A stretch of DNA of 60,000 nucleotides from Hydractinia symbiolongicarpus (Eukaryota > Cnidaria > Hydrozoa > Anthoathecata > Hydractiniidae): NCBI RefSeq assembly GCF_029227915.1, contig NC_079881.1:12439501-12499500 (forward strand). The letters run 5' to 3'. The stretch's first letter is position 1. Every line of letters begins with the position of its first letter. Below the pieces are notes generated by a model. That model was not told the origin of the DNA. It ran no database searches and was given only the letters and a program-made list of their open reading frames with translations. Shown one piece after another: positions 24,259 to 35,737 of the stretch. Position numbers and translations under genes: made by a program.

Positions 24259-26192
24259 GTGAAAAGATTTTCCCCTAACGTTATACATAACTTTTTTTCG
24301 TATGTTTTGAGTACTTGTGAAAAAGAAGCTTTATCCTACAGCTTAGATTATGCAATACCATCAAAGCATCATACACGAAAATTAGAAACTAAATTTGAAA
24401 ATTTTTACCAACAAATACTTCCACATACCACCCATTTCACTGAAAGTGACAAGACTGCTCTGAAAACAAAAACGCTAACAATTTTCAGTCAGCATGACAA
24501 AACCAGTAACAGATACAAAGACTTTAATATTATGAAACGTCTTAGTAACAATCGTAATATATGTGTACTGAAGCAAGATAAAGGAAAAGGTGTAATTATT
24601 ATAGACCGAACAAATTACATTGAGAATGTAATTTGCATTGAGTTCAGGGAGCACTTAGAAAAATTAAACCTTGTCTCAGTAAGCGAATACAAAAAGTTGT
24701 ATCCACAAGGTTCCAGCCCGGCTCAGTTTTATGGTACCGCCAAGGTTCACAAGATACCACCTAATTCTACAGTAGCTGACGATTTACCATTACGACCCAT
24801 CATATCGAATATCGGATCTGCTACCTATAACTATTATTATTATTATTCCGAATATTTATACAGGATAGCCACTTCAGTGTTTGAAACACTGTTATCAATG
24901 TGGGTCCTGGTTCGGAATGTATACATTAAGTATACACCGGCATTACCTACCCAATTTCCCTCACATGGCATGGGTTGACCCGTAGCTGTAGTAAAGACAC
25001 TTGCTAAACATGCCCGCGCTGTGGACCGAACCACGGACCTTGTGATTGCGAAGCGAACTCCATAACCACAAGGCCACGCGCTACACTTCAAAGTACCTTG
25101 CGAAATTGTTAACACCACTGACAAAGTCAACACTGTATATTCAGGTTGATGGTGTAGCAATGGCCTCGCCTCTAGGACCAGTCCTAGCAAATATCTTCAT
25201 GGTTGAGTTGGAGAAAGAAATAGTCCCAACATTAGAAAATTCAGTAATATTTTGGAAGCGATATGTAGATGACACTATATGTTTTGTTAAGGAAAACCAG
25301 ATAAACAATGTGCTGGCCACACTTAATAGTTACTATTCGAATATCCAGTTCACATATGAAGTTGAAAACAACAATTACATAGCCTTTCTTGATGTGAAAG
25401 TGAAACATATGAATGATGGTTCATTCAACACATCCATTTATCGAAAAGACACGAACACTGACATATTCATGCACTGGAATTCATTTGCACCACGCGCATG
25501 GAAAGTTGGAACAGTTAAATCGTTGGTGTTGAGAGCGTTTAATATATGCTCTTCATCACAAGATCTAAAATACGAACTAAATCAATTAAAAAATGTGTTT
25601 ATAAATATCAATGGTTATCCAGAAGCAGTTGTATCCGATGTAATTATTAAAACACAGCGAAATTTCAACATTCAAAATGCCGACAGTGTCTAATGAAGAC
25701 ACCAATGAACCTCCAATAACACCTTTCATGGTTCTACCATACAAAGGAGATCATGGTAACTGCTTAGTAAAGTGTCTAAACAAAACTTTTAAACAGTTTC
25801 TACCTGCCAATGTCAAGCCACGCATTGCTTATCGATGTTGAAAGTTATCTTCACTATTTTCTGTGAAAGATAGAACCAAGGATGAACACAAACATGGTGT
25901 TGTGTACAAATACACTTGTCCGGTGGAATCGTGCGATGCTACATAAATTGGTGAAACAGCGAGAAGACAAAATGAAAGAATGATAGATCATCAAAAGCGT
26001 GATAAGAACTCTCACATCCTAAAACATTCAGTCACTGAGAATCACCCACTTGCTGAACAAAAGAACTTCAGTATTTTAATAGATAATGTTCACCACTTTA
26101 AAAAGAGGAAAATAGCTGAGGCCATGTATATTCGCGATAACAGTCCCACGCTTAATGTACAGGAATTGTCTGTTCCATTAAAGTTGTTTTAG
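24259..26192 (+). pseudogene. Penelope-like retroelement (RT + GIY-YIG), broken
   Basis: The N-terminal part (24259-24828) has KQDKGKGVIIIDR, AQFYGTAKVHK and LPLRPIISNIGSATYN, as in Penelope-like RTs. After a SINE it resumes at 25083 (TSKYLAKLLTPL) and soon reaches YIQVDGVAMASPLGPVLANI and RYVDDTICFV. The region that should lie between LTPLTK and the VDG block, including the first catalytic Asp, is missing. A GIY-YIG-type tail follows near 25890-26192 (VVYKYTCPVESC, then GETARRQNERM), with a TAA replacing a codon before IGETAR. The element is inactive by deletion, insertion and stop codons. Confidence 0.9.
24829..25082 (-). mobile_element. tRNA-derived SINE inserted in the Penelope-like element
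   Basis: Reads on the minus strand. The head has RNA polymerase III box A-like GTGGCCTTGTGGTTA (rc of about 25063-25077) and box B-like GGTTCGGTCC (rc of 25023-25032). The 3' end is a (TAA)n tail (24829-24847). A central block at 24950-24981 nearly matches one in the other SINE (35998-36029). It interrupts the RT frame between ATYN and TSKY; no clear target duplication was found. Confidence 0.85.
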
Positions 26193-27279
26193 GATAAATA
26201 TTATTTATAGTCAACAAGGGGAGGAGTGCATTTGTGCTCCGCGTGGTGGACGTTACCCTTTTGCGAACTGTCTCCACATTTCTAATTCAAACCCTGATAT
26301 ACTCTCTGTATCTCACAATCTGTATATATGCACCCTGTATAGCTACAATATACTTGTATGTTTTCAATGGATAAAAAAGTAGGAAAATGATGTGCTTTTC
26401 TTTTTAACTTGTTCTTTATGGTGATTTTTTTTCTTTCCAGAAATAGTTTTAAACAGTCATATATTGCAATATTAAGAACATTCGTTGGCAGACTCCATAT
26501 AGCTAAACCAAACTCCGTATAGCAGCTATATAGAGTATTACTCCGTATGGAAACCACACTCCGTATACATCACAATAAACTTGAAAATTTGCATGTTTCC
26601 ATAAATTTTGGTGCTGAATTTAAATATATATGTCGTTCATTTTTGTTGAACATGATCAGAACATTTGAAGAATGGTAACCCAGATTTAATAATTGAGAGA
26701 AATATACATCAACTGGGGGATCTCTCGATTATGGCGTTATCCCTCTGCTGACTCATAAATAAACGTACAGTCCCAGTCACAGAGAAAATGAAAACACAAA
26801 AAGAAATGGAAAATAGTGATGTTTGGATAATGGTAGTTACACATTGGTTAGGCATGCAGGAGATTTGCATAATATTTTGCATGTGGGAGGAGGATAAAAC
26901 TAAAAAAATGCTGGAACAGCTATAGCTAATGCTTAATATTTACCCTCCTGATGATGCTTCTAAAGCTGCCTGTAGTCTGTTGTGCTGAACAAGAAAAAAA
27001 CAAAGTAGCATGTATCATGTACCAAAAATGCACTTAAGAAAAGATAAAGCATTGGTAATAAATCAAGTAATAAAAGTTGGCTGGGTATAATGCATTGTTA
27101 AAAATATTTTTAGCCGCTAGCTATTGCAATAAAATGTTCCGTAAGATGTCATTCCTGTCGTTCACTGAGCAATGTTGGGCCTTTTTAAGTTTTTATGATT
27201 GTCAATTCAACTCCGATCAGAGTTTAACGTTCATGGCAAGTAATGGCCGTAGAATTTTATCATTGCCCAATCTTAAGGA
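26193..27279. other. non-coding stretch after the Penelope-like element
   Basis: Holds CTCCGTATA-type words (26480-26575) like those at 22806-22975. The remainder has no recognised gene; a 74-codon ORF at 27077-27301 has no family signature and runs into the TIR of the next element. Confidence 0.5.
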
Positions 27280-28367
27280 GGATTTTCACGAAGCGAATTG
27301 AACGGCGAATTCGATGGCGAATTCCCTTTTTAATTTTCACGACAAAATAAATTAGGCGCTAAATTCATTGTTTACATTAGTTAACCGCGTTCTGATTGGT
27401 AAAAAACTAGTAGCGAAACCTTTAGCCGCGAAAAAGTAGGAACTGTTTCTACTTTTTAGCGAAGCGAATATTTCGATGCAAAACCAAAACAAACAAGAAG
27501 CCCTGGAGGCTCTAAGAATTTCCGCTCGCTACCAAAATATTTGATGAAAACCTGCTAATTCGTTGTGTTATATTGTGCTAAACATTTGAGGAGGTTTGGT
27601 GCATGAACCTCTGAAGATAAAGCACACAAGTGACATTATATCTTACAACAAACGCAAACAAAACGAAACGTGTCATAATAAACTCACATTTTAAAATAAA
27701 TTGCTAACAAAAAATACAGCCTAACATTCATGGTAAGTCTTGCGATTGAAACGTTTATGGTCTTAAACGGCATTTAGTTGACAAAAAATCAAAATTTTGC
27801 TGTGACCATCATTTTCAGCATACTTTTTTTATTAACTGTGCCAATTTTTTTCGAAAATAAAGCAGTTTTAATTTTTGGTTAAATTTTGGCCTAAAATGAC
27901 ATTTAGGTGACAAAAATCAAACTTTTGTACCATCATCATTTTCAGCATACTTTATTTGTTAACTGTGCCAGATTTAGCCGAAAATAAAATGGTTTTAATT
28001 TTTGGATCAATTTTGGCCTAAAATGGCATTTAGGTGACAAAAATCAAAATTTCGATGTCATTATTATGTTCACCATACTTTTTTTGTTAACTTTGCCAAT
28101 TTTTGTTGAAAACAAATACTAATTTTGTCCTGAAACATCATTTAGATGAGTTCCCAGTAGTTGGGGAGCTTGGGTGCGAAGTTTACATCTGTGACGGAGG
28201 AACGTGTATTTCCAGGGTCGATTTTTTCTCAAAAAATGCTCTAAAAAAAAAGAACGACGGTTTTAAAGAATTTCCTACGCCTTCGGGCGTGGAAATTCAA
28301 CAAAACTGCGCATGGTCAGATACAATTCGCCGTCGAATTCGCCGTTCAATTCGCTTCGTGAAAATCC
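27280..28367. mobile_element. TIR element with internal ~127-bp repeats, copy A
   Basis: Bounded by 44-bp inverted repeats with one mismatch, beginning GGATTTTCACGAAGCGAATT at 27280 and mirrored to 28367. The interior has three tandem units (from about 27780, 27911 and 28036) containing TTTTGGCCTAAAATG and a TCAGCATACTTT-like word. A 114-codon ORF at 28103-28447 crosses the end and is probably not a gene. No transposase is present. A second copy, inverted, lies near 35738-37045. Confidence 0.85.
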
Positions 28368-28865
28368 CCCTTTATGACTATGGGTATACGTTGCACGCAG
28401 TATTTAAGGCAACAAAACTCGATTACCCCATAAAAACAAAACTATAGCTGAAGCCGAAATCAGGAAATGGCGAAGATGGTGGGAGCATCTCTATATTAGA
28501 AAGAAAATAGGTTTTATTAATATTGCCTGTTTATTAGTTAGCTGCATTTTTTACTGCAAACTACTGCTAGTAGTAGTATATTATTAGTAATAGTAATAGT
28601 AATAATTTATTCATCAACAGACAAAAACTACATGATTTTATAGAAAAATGATTATATAAGTATTGTTGTAAATAAGTCTATTGAAAGGGGTTAGCAATAA
28701 ATAACAGTAGCCAAAAGTACACGGGATTTTTTGTAGAAACCCAATTTTACTGGGCTAAATAAAGCTTCCTGTGCCCCTTCACCTCATCCCAAAGGCTCTT
28801 AAGCTTGGACTTACGCGGGATACACAACAACTTAGCGAAGACTATGTTTTATTTTTAAGTTACCA

Positions 28866-30668
28866 TCAACCGTCTTTTTTACTTATATTAGTGAAACAAC
28901 AATAACAATACCACAGACTCTTACAATTTTCCACTTCAAATACAGAGTCCGGTATCCGTTCACACATTCTGTGAAACCATCCTCCACAGTTACTACATTC
29001 AGCCATTTGCTTGTCTAAAATATAGCTCTCTGCGGCTCTCCATGGCATTCGGCAACTGCAGTAGAGGTCGATGAATATTTCCTTGGACGCACATCTTCGA
29101 GCTATTATGTGGCTATCACATTGAGGAAACTTGGTGATTTGATTTGCAGCTAAACATTGCAGCATATGGTTTCTCATTTTTGATGTTTCAAAATTGATAT
29201 CTGTAGAAAGTTTTTTGGTCGCGACAGTGTGGTATGCAAATGCTACTGCAAAAACCCCACAGTCAACCCCTGTTTTTTTGTTGCTGAACGGGAATTACTT
29301 TAACTTTTAGTTGATCCTCACAACAATTAATAATTGAGCATATTTGGATTTTGGTGTGATCAGCAACCTTTCCACGAAACATGCTGTCCATCATATGAAC
29401 CTCACCTGGTTTGCATCCATATGTTGAAATAGCAATCCAGTGAAGATTTCCATCGTGCAATACCTGTACAAATGGCATGCTACGATATACCCAACGCTAT
29501 AAAACGAAACATAACATTAATGGTAATAGTAATAATTCCTATAAGTAAATTATACCTTAAGTGGATTTTGGCTATTTTCACGAAATTTAGTCCACACGAA
29601 AATTTTGAAGGCCCTTGATTCGCGAAAATTAATCCACGCGAAATTATTTGAAATACTACAATCGCGAAATCAAAGAAAAAAATCAAATTTTTGTACTTGA
29701 TAATATTTTTACGTTTATCTTTCTCAGCAGAACATGGAAAATACTAACAAGTAGTCTACATCTTTCAAGTAGATTATAAATAAATCAAACTCAATCTATA
29801 ATAATTGTATTATTCTTGTTCTTATTTTTGGCTGGACCTCCGTTCCTGTTAAAGAAGGACCGAATAACCTTTGATTTCGGTACGTTTGTTTGGTCAGTCG
29901 CTTTTCTCTTCTTCTTCTTCTTATTTCTCTGTTGATTGATATGTTGATTTGGGCAATAACAACTGGTATTTGTTCAATAAATGATCCCATAATGCAGTCA
30001 AATTCTCTCTTGGAAGGCTCAAAGTACATAAGTGAATCTGGAAGAAGAAGTTGTATTACTGTTTACAGAAATTTCATATCTAAAGAAAAAGAAACCAAAA
30101 TGTAAAACTACCGGATACTCTGGAAATTCTATCATTTCTGTGATGATAACTTGTGCCGGACAATCAAACTTTTTACAATCTTGAACCCGAGTGTGTTTCC
30201 TTCTACACCCATGATCGTTTTGCTGTAACAAGAAGGGATATATTATTCTGTGTAACTCTTTTTAAAATCCAATTACATAGTGAAAATCGTGAACCTTACC
30301 AGTTCCTTTTCCCTTTTTTCTTTAACTGATAGTTTTAAATTTAGGTTCCTATCTTTTCCGTGATGACAATCCAAAATTTTTGTTCCAACAAACATAAATG
30401 GCAAACCGGAAAACTTTACTCCATCACTTGACCAGTAAACCTTGTGTTTTTTCCTTCTTAAATCTGGAATTAATTTTATAATGTCTCAAATTATGCATTT
30501 AGTTTAGAATGTTCTTTAAAAAGAAAAGCCTGCCAGTGGATCCAAAGTCTTTCATTGAGAATATGGTACTAAATCGAACAGTGTTTTCAATTTCATGTGT
30601 TTTGATTAAATCGAGTGCTTCAATCAAAGACAGAGCAATGTGATACTGTTTAGTATGACTGCTGCCAC
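28866..30668 (-). pseudogene. CARF-like / Ulp1-like protease / PHD-like multi-exon gene, possibly broken
   Basis: Exons are visible by frame and splice sites: one from 30668 (GSSHTKQYHIALSLIEALDL), 30463-30300 (KHKVYWSSDGVKFSG, then ILDCHHGKDRN), 30222-30112 (CKKFDCPAQVIITE), one from 30037 (IHLCTLSLPRENLTALW), and 29496-28866. The first three resemble the CARF/ALS2CR8 domain. The last has a C48/Ulp1-type layout: LHWIAIS (His), MMDSM (Asp), PVQQQ (Gln), VDCGVFAVA (Cys), followed by a PHD-like CxC-C2C-HxxC-C2C cluster (YCSCRMPW, AECSNCGGWFHRMC, WYCYCC). A frameshift in an A-run near 29272-29280 separates the Gln and Cys parts, and no donor is evident after 29921. It may be a pseudogene, a transposon-derived gene, or carry a base error. 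Confidence 0.6.
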
Positions 30669-31319
30669 CTAAAAAAAGTCAAAGGATTAAGTACCAAAGT
30701 TGAACGAGACTCACCTTCGGCATTTGAAAAGAGTTATAGTAAAGGTTTATTATTTTATAGAAAAAAATTCAAATTTTTAAGTAAATTTTTAAGAATAATT
30801 ATAATAAAATACGCAATATAATAAAAAAATGTGCTACTTGTAAAATTATTTGATGTGCATAAACATTTATACAATCATAGTCACAAGAAATCTTATGACT
30901 ATGATACAACACATCTTAGCTGTAACAAGGAAAACAACTCCATATAAAAACAGAAGTATTTTTATCATACCAGATAATGGCGATATTGTAGAAATATCTT
31001 CTTCATTCATATTGCATACGTATTTATTTAAAAAATAATCGAATAACGTGATAGTCTTTAAATTTTTAAGTTACTTGACTGCTCTTCTCTGTAATGTTAA
31101 CAGAGAGCACATGCTGTATCTACCATTTACTACAACTTTCCCGCGTGTTGTTTCCGTTACGTAATCACATTTTGACATTACGTAATTTTTTTCGGGAAAC
31201 AAGTGTACTTTTGGCTACTGTTATTTATTGCTAACCATTGAAAGGAGATCACCACAAAGCAAAATAGCTTAAATGATATTAACTATATCTATCTTACACC
31301 TACTTACACTTACACAGCC

Positions 31320-31930
31320 TGATTGATATCCGAAAATGGATTTGTGTCAATTAATATCCAAATGCGGATATATGTCCAGATTTCGTGAAAAAAGCATAAT
31401 TTACCTTCTTTTTCTGACAACTTCCTCTAATATAATATCTTAAGCCGGATAAAAATTGTTACAAAATATATCACCAAAAAAGATATTGTCCAACGTTTCT
31501 TTTCCAGTTTCCCCCCGCGTGTTTGTAGCTTGTTTCAATCAAACAGAAATTAATTTTCAAGTTGGTTAACAGTGAGCATAATATTTTTCAAAAGTCGTCA
31601 TTTTACTTAGCTATATTTCATACAAATTATTCTTTAATAATTTTTTAAAATAGTGTAGGAATTGTATAAGGTACGCTTTTTTTTATCCAAGGTGCGCTTT
31701 TAGAAAATCAAGTATAACAATCCACCAAACCGCCCTAAAACCAGCCCATTTTGCCGTTTTTTCTGTGATTAGCTATGTTTTATCCTGTTTTGCCCGTTTT
31801 CTCCTGATCGATGGATGGCTGGTTATCTGCTGGCGTTGCTACGCCCATTGCGAGGAAGACTGGGTCAAACATCAAAATTATATCCGAAAGTGGATATATT
31901 CAAAACATATCCAGTGCTGGATATCGATTA
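31320..31930. mobile_element. probable MITE with degenerate ~55-bp TIRs
   Basis: The left end has GATATCCGAAAATGGATTTG followed by AATATCCAAATGCGGATATA. The inverted right end has GATATCCAGCACTGGATATG followed by ATATCCACTTTCGGATATA. Spacing and order agree but identity is partial, so boundaries are uncertain. No coding content was recognised inside. Confidence 0.5.
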
Positions 31931-32147
31931 GACTGTATATACTACTTATCTAAGTATCTAGCTATGAACCGTTTTGAATGTTTACATTTTTCTCAGTAAG
32001 CCTTTCTGGCTCTAACAACTGGTTTGCAGACAGAAAGATGTGGAAGATTGCTAAAGAAAGGTCTTTTTCAGCTCATTTCTTTCTACGGAAACATTTTTGA
32101 GGCTTTAAACTATTATCTAGTGTAGGTGGTAACTTCAGATTGACATA

Positions 32148-32429
32148 CAGTACTGTGAAAAGGTTTGTTAACATTGTGTTCGTGTAACGAGCGTGGTGCA
32201 CACAAACCACGATAAAATTGTGGTCTTTATGTATACAAAATTTCAAACATTTTATCGTGGTCACCAGGCTAATATTATTATCTCCATGAAGGATCATGTG
32301 TCCCACAATTATTTTCGCGAGCTCCACGATTTTTATAGCCAGTATAATTTATATCGTGGGCTATCGTGGTTCGTGCGTAACATGAAATAAACACGAACCA
32401 CAATGTTAACAAACCTTTTCACAGTACTG
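32148..32429. mobile_element. palindromic 282-bp MITE, TA-flanked
   Basis: Perfect 31-bp inverted ends beginning CAGTACTGTGAAAAGGTTTG, extended inside by near-matching CACGAACC-type words, with TA on both sides (32146-32147, 32430-32431). The ends closely resemble those of the foldback element at 22976-24234 (CAGTACTG, AAAAGGTT, TTAACAT), so both belong to one family, probably Tc1/mariner-derived. Confidence 0.88.
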
Positions 32430-32439
32430 TATATATCGA

Positions 32440-34590
32440 TACAAAGTCGCAATGATACCTTCTTGCAAAAAAACAGACTAAAAAGGACCTCACTTCACCT
32501 AGCACCTGCATCTTTTTGCCTGTCACGCAATTGTTAAAGCTGAAAGGGATTACAGAGGAAAATATAAACATTCTTAACCCTTGTCATGCTTAGTAGGGGT
32601 GCTGCACAAACCAATTTTCCATGCTTAGATTTGCAGCCTCCTTTCCTGCCCCTCATTGTATCCAAAATTTATAATGCTAAGTTGGTAAAAAAAGCTAAAA
32701 TACATTCACACAGACAGTGTCTCTTCCTCCTGCAATCTGTCCTTTGCTATTTTTGATGCTCAAGTTTTAGTAGTGCTTCTTCCAGGATATTAAATTCAGT
32801 TTTTTTTTAACGAAAGCTTAGACGCAAACAAATGTCAGAGCGAATTCTTAAAATTCGAATCTACGTAAATGGCAAACCCCAAATTACAATGTACCCATTA
32901 GCACAAAGTCGCCGTGATCACGTCTTACCCTCTTACATAATCAAAGAAAATATTAGATTTGTTCAGGTGAGTGAGGCAAATCGCACTCAGAACAAAGGAT
33001 TTTCCAAAAATTAACCACTCAAAAAGCAGCGTCAAGTTTTCAGACCAGAAAAAACGTTTGAGACCTGTGTAATTTACCCAAACTTAGCAATTCCTGGTGG
33101 CAAAAAAAATTATGCTGAGTCCTCTGGCTAAAGTTTTAGTGGTAATTTATACACACCATTGAGCTTCTGGTAAGAATAAAAAGATAAGTCAAAAACACGT
33201 TGTTTTTTTCCGAAAAAAATCTTGGAGAAAGAGTTAAAATATTGGTTAGAAAATATTAATAAAAAAAGAGCTAGTCACTGTTATTCAGTTTCTGTCGTCG
33301 TAGGTACTCGTTCATCGCAATAACTGCACCTGCCCAAGAAGATTTTTAGTTGGTTTGTGATACATTGAAATATCGAAAAAACAATCTGTTTTATGTATTC
33401 TACTTTTTTTCCTGTCTAATTTTCCATAGACCATTTTGTTCATTCTAAAAAAGTTTTTACCTACTCTCTCCTCTATTGATTTTGCGCATACACTACCGCT
33501 TAAATGTAACTTTACATGTACGCGAGTTTTACAACGCTGTGTAACGATTTCATGTCTACATAAATAACCTTTGCATATCTTTTGTTTACATAAGAAGTTA
33601 ATTGCTTTCTATTTTTATCATCATGCGCGAGTCATAACAATAAGATTTGGTTAATCCTTTTGTTCTCACATGTAACATGAATGCTATTGTTTAAAAGTGG
33701 TAACAATTACAAAAGCTATTAAAAAATATATATTTTATAAAAAATGAATGAACATGCGTAAAAGGTTAAAGATTTTGTGTTTAATGTAAAATCATGTTTA
33801 TGCAGAGAATGTAAAATCAAAGTGATCATACTAAAACTTTTTTAGCTTTGTACCTTGCGCATTGCTACCTGTTTTTTTATTTCTATTTTGAGAACACTGT
33901 TTTAATACTCACGTGCCTTGATTTTTGTGCATGCGACTAAAAATAGTAGTTTCGAATACTAGTTTTGGTCCATCAAATTAAGCTTACTTGACAAAGATTA
34001 AAATAAATAAAGTAATTTGCCAAAGCAAAAACATCGTCATAGATCGCTTAAAAATGATGAATACGGGATAGTAGAAAGCGAAAAAATTGCTGTAGATCAT
34101 TTCAAAATCCTGAAAACGGGATCGTAGAAATGATTGTTTCAATTCGTTTAAAATGTAAAAACACAACATTTTAATTTGTGTCAAAACAATAAAATTGCAC
34201 CCTAGGTGCTATATTTTATACTTTTTTTCTGTTGATCCCTTGACGGCTATAGCAATTAAATACAACAATGAGTTACGCAAAGTTTACATGGGCTAATTAC
34301 AGTTCGCATGTGACACACAAACTATTGTTTTTAACGTGCAAACAATGAAAGTTCTGACCCTACCAAAGGTTCGTGTTAAGGTGATAAATATAGTGCAAAT
34401 AGCCAACATCTTCTGCATTGATGAACCCTATCGAGATGGTGTGGACAGACCTAAAAATGCAAGTAGGTAAAACCTTATTAAACATTATTAAGTTTTAATC
34501 CTTAAAAATCTCTGAAAAGCTTTATTTACGTTGCGCAACCCTTGCTAGTCTGTTTAGTTTTTACGCAAAACTTTTATATAATAAAACTAC
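32440..34590. other. non-coding stretch
   Basis: No recognisable exon on either strand. A 60-codon ORF (32832-33014) beginning MSERILKIRIYVNGK is unrecognised and has no supporting splice or homology signal that I can see. Confidence 0.4.
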
Positions 34591-35737
34591 TATATAATGG
34601 CTCTTAAATCCAGCGATATTTCATCATTCTCTGTATACCATCTCTTGCTCCAACTAATACTAATGCCATCAGATACTAATGCCATCAGATAAGGATTCAG
34701 TGGTGGTTCCATTCCAGAAAATATGTGATTCTTTTGAGCGAAAATCCTCCTCTATTAATAACTCTCTCCTAATGGTGCTCCTGAAAATACAGTCATCAAC
34801 ATGACCGGATTGAACAATTTTATTTACCTCTAGGTACTCCTCTTTTGCTTTTCGAGCAGTCTCCCTCAAACCTCTTTCAGCTTGGTTGCCACTTGATTTG
34901 ACTCCATAATTTAATGTTTTTGCAATTGTTACTTGTGGAATTTTGTTGGGGTCCAGTTCTGCTTGCCGAATGTGTCCCTGTAAGCACTATTCATTTTCTA
35001 TCAACTTTATCAGTGTGAAAAGTTGTTTAGTGCATAGACCATCTGACAAATATTTCCACTAACTGTTTCATATTCTTTCCTTGCGTAAGAATATCTTTCG
35101 GGCCTGATCCACTACTTGTTGGCTCATAAGCAAACACGAGTCTACATGGGGTGCTAATAGAGTTACCATTCCAGATAGCCCGCCGTGGGATGAAATTTTA
35201 GATGAAATTTTCCTTTAGTTGTTGCTGCTGGTTATCGTTCAAATTTTTGAGGTATTACGTGACCAAGATCCTAAAGTTTCTTTTCTAATGCAAGAAACTC
35301 CGCTTTGTCCTCATGAGATTTGTTGAGTTTACGAAGCTGCTGATTATAAAACTGCATTGCTTTAGATTTGTTGTGAGATAATTTTTAAAACAGGATCATA
35401 CAGTAATGGAAGTAATGCAATATAGATATGGTTAACATGGTCAACACTTATAGATTTGTTAATGCTCCATTTCCTCCCCGACTGATTCAATTATTTCATT
35501 ATGTTTGCAATCCCCGCAATGTCTACAACTGATGCTACGATAATTACTTTTGCTTGCTGCGTTTTTGACATCTTTAAATATTGAGTGATTTCGATTGACT
35601 AAAGATGTACAGTTAAATTTTGTTATGATGGTTGTTTGATCCATCAAAATTGACAATAAATCATTGAAATAATCTTTCTCACATTTGACACCAAGCATTG
35701 CTACGTCAGGGTTAATTTGGTAACCATTTTTGAATTT

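Noticed and set aside
25020-25080. Possible tRNA gene on the minus strand
   Set aside because: Same reasoning: pol III boxes followed by SINE body and (TAA)n tail, inserted inside a retroelement frame.
28103-28447. 114-codon ORF as a gene
   Set aside because: It crosses the TIR of a non-autonomous element, and its inverted copy near 35740-35870 does not keep the frame.
31811-31999. Overlapping plus-strand ORFs as coding
   Set aside because: They overlap the right TIR of the candidate MITE in two frames and show no protein family features.
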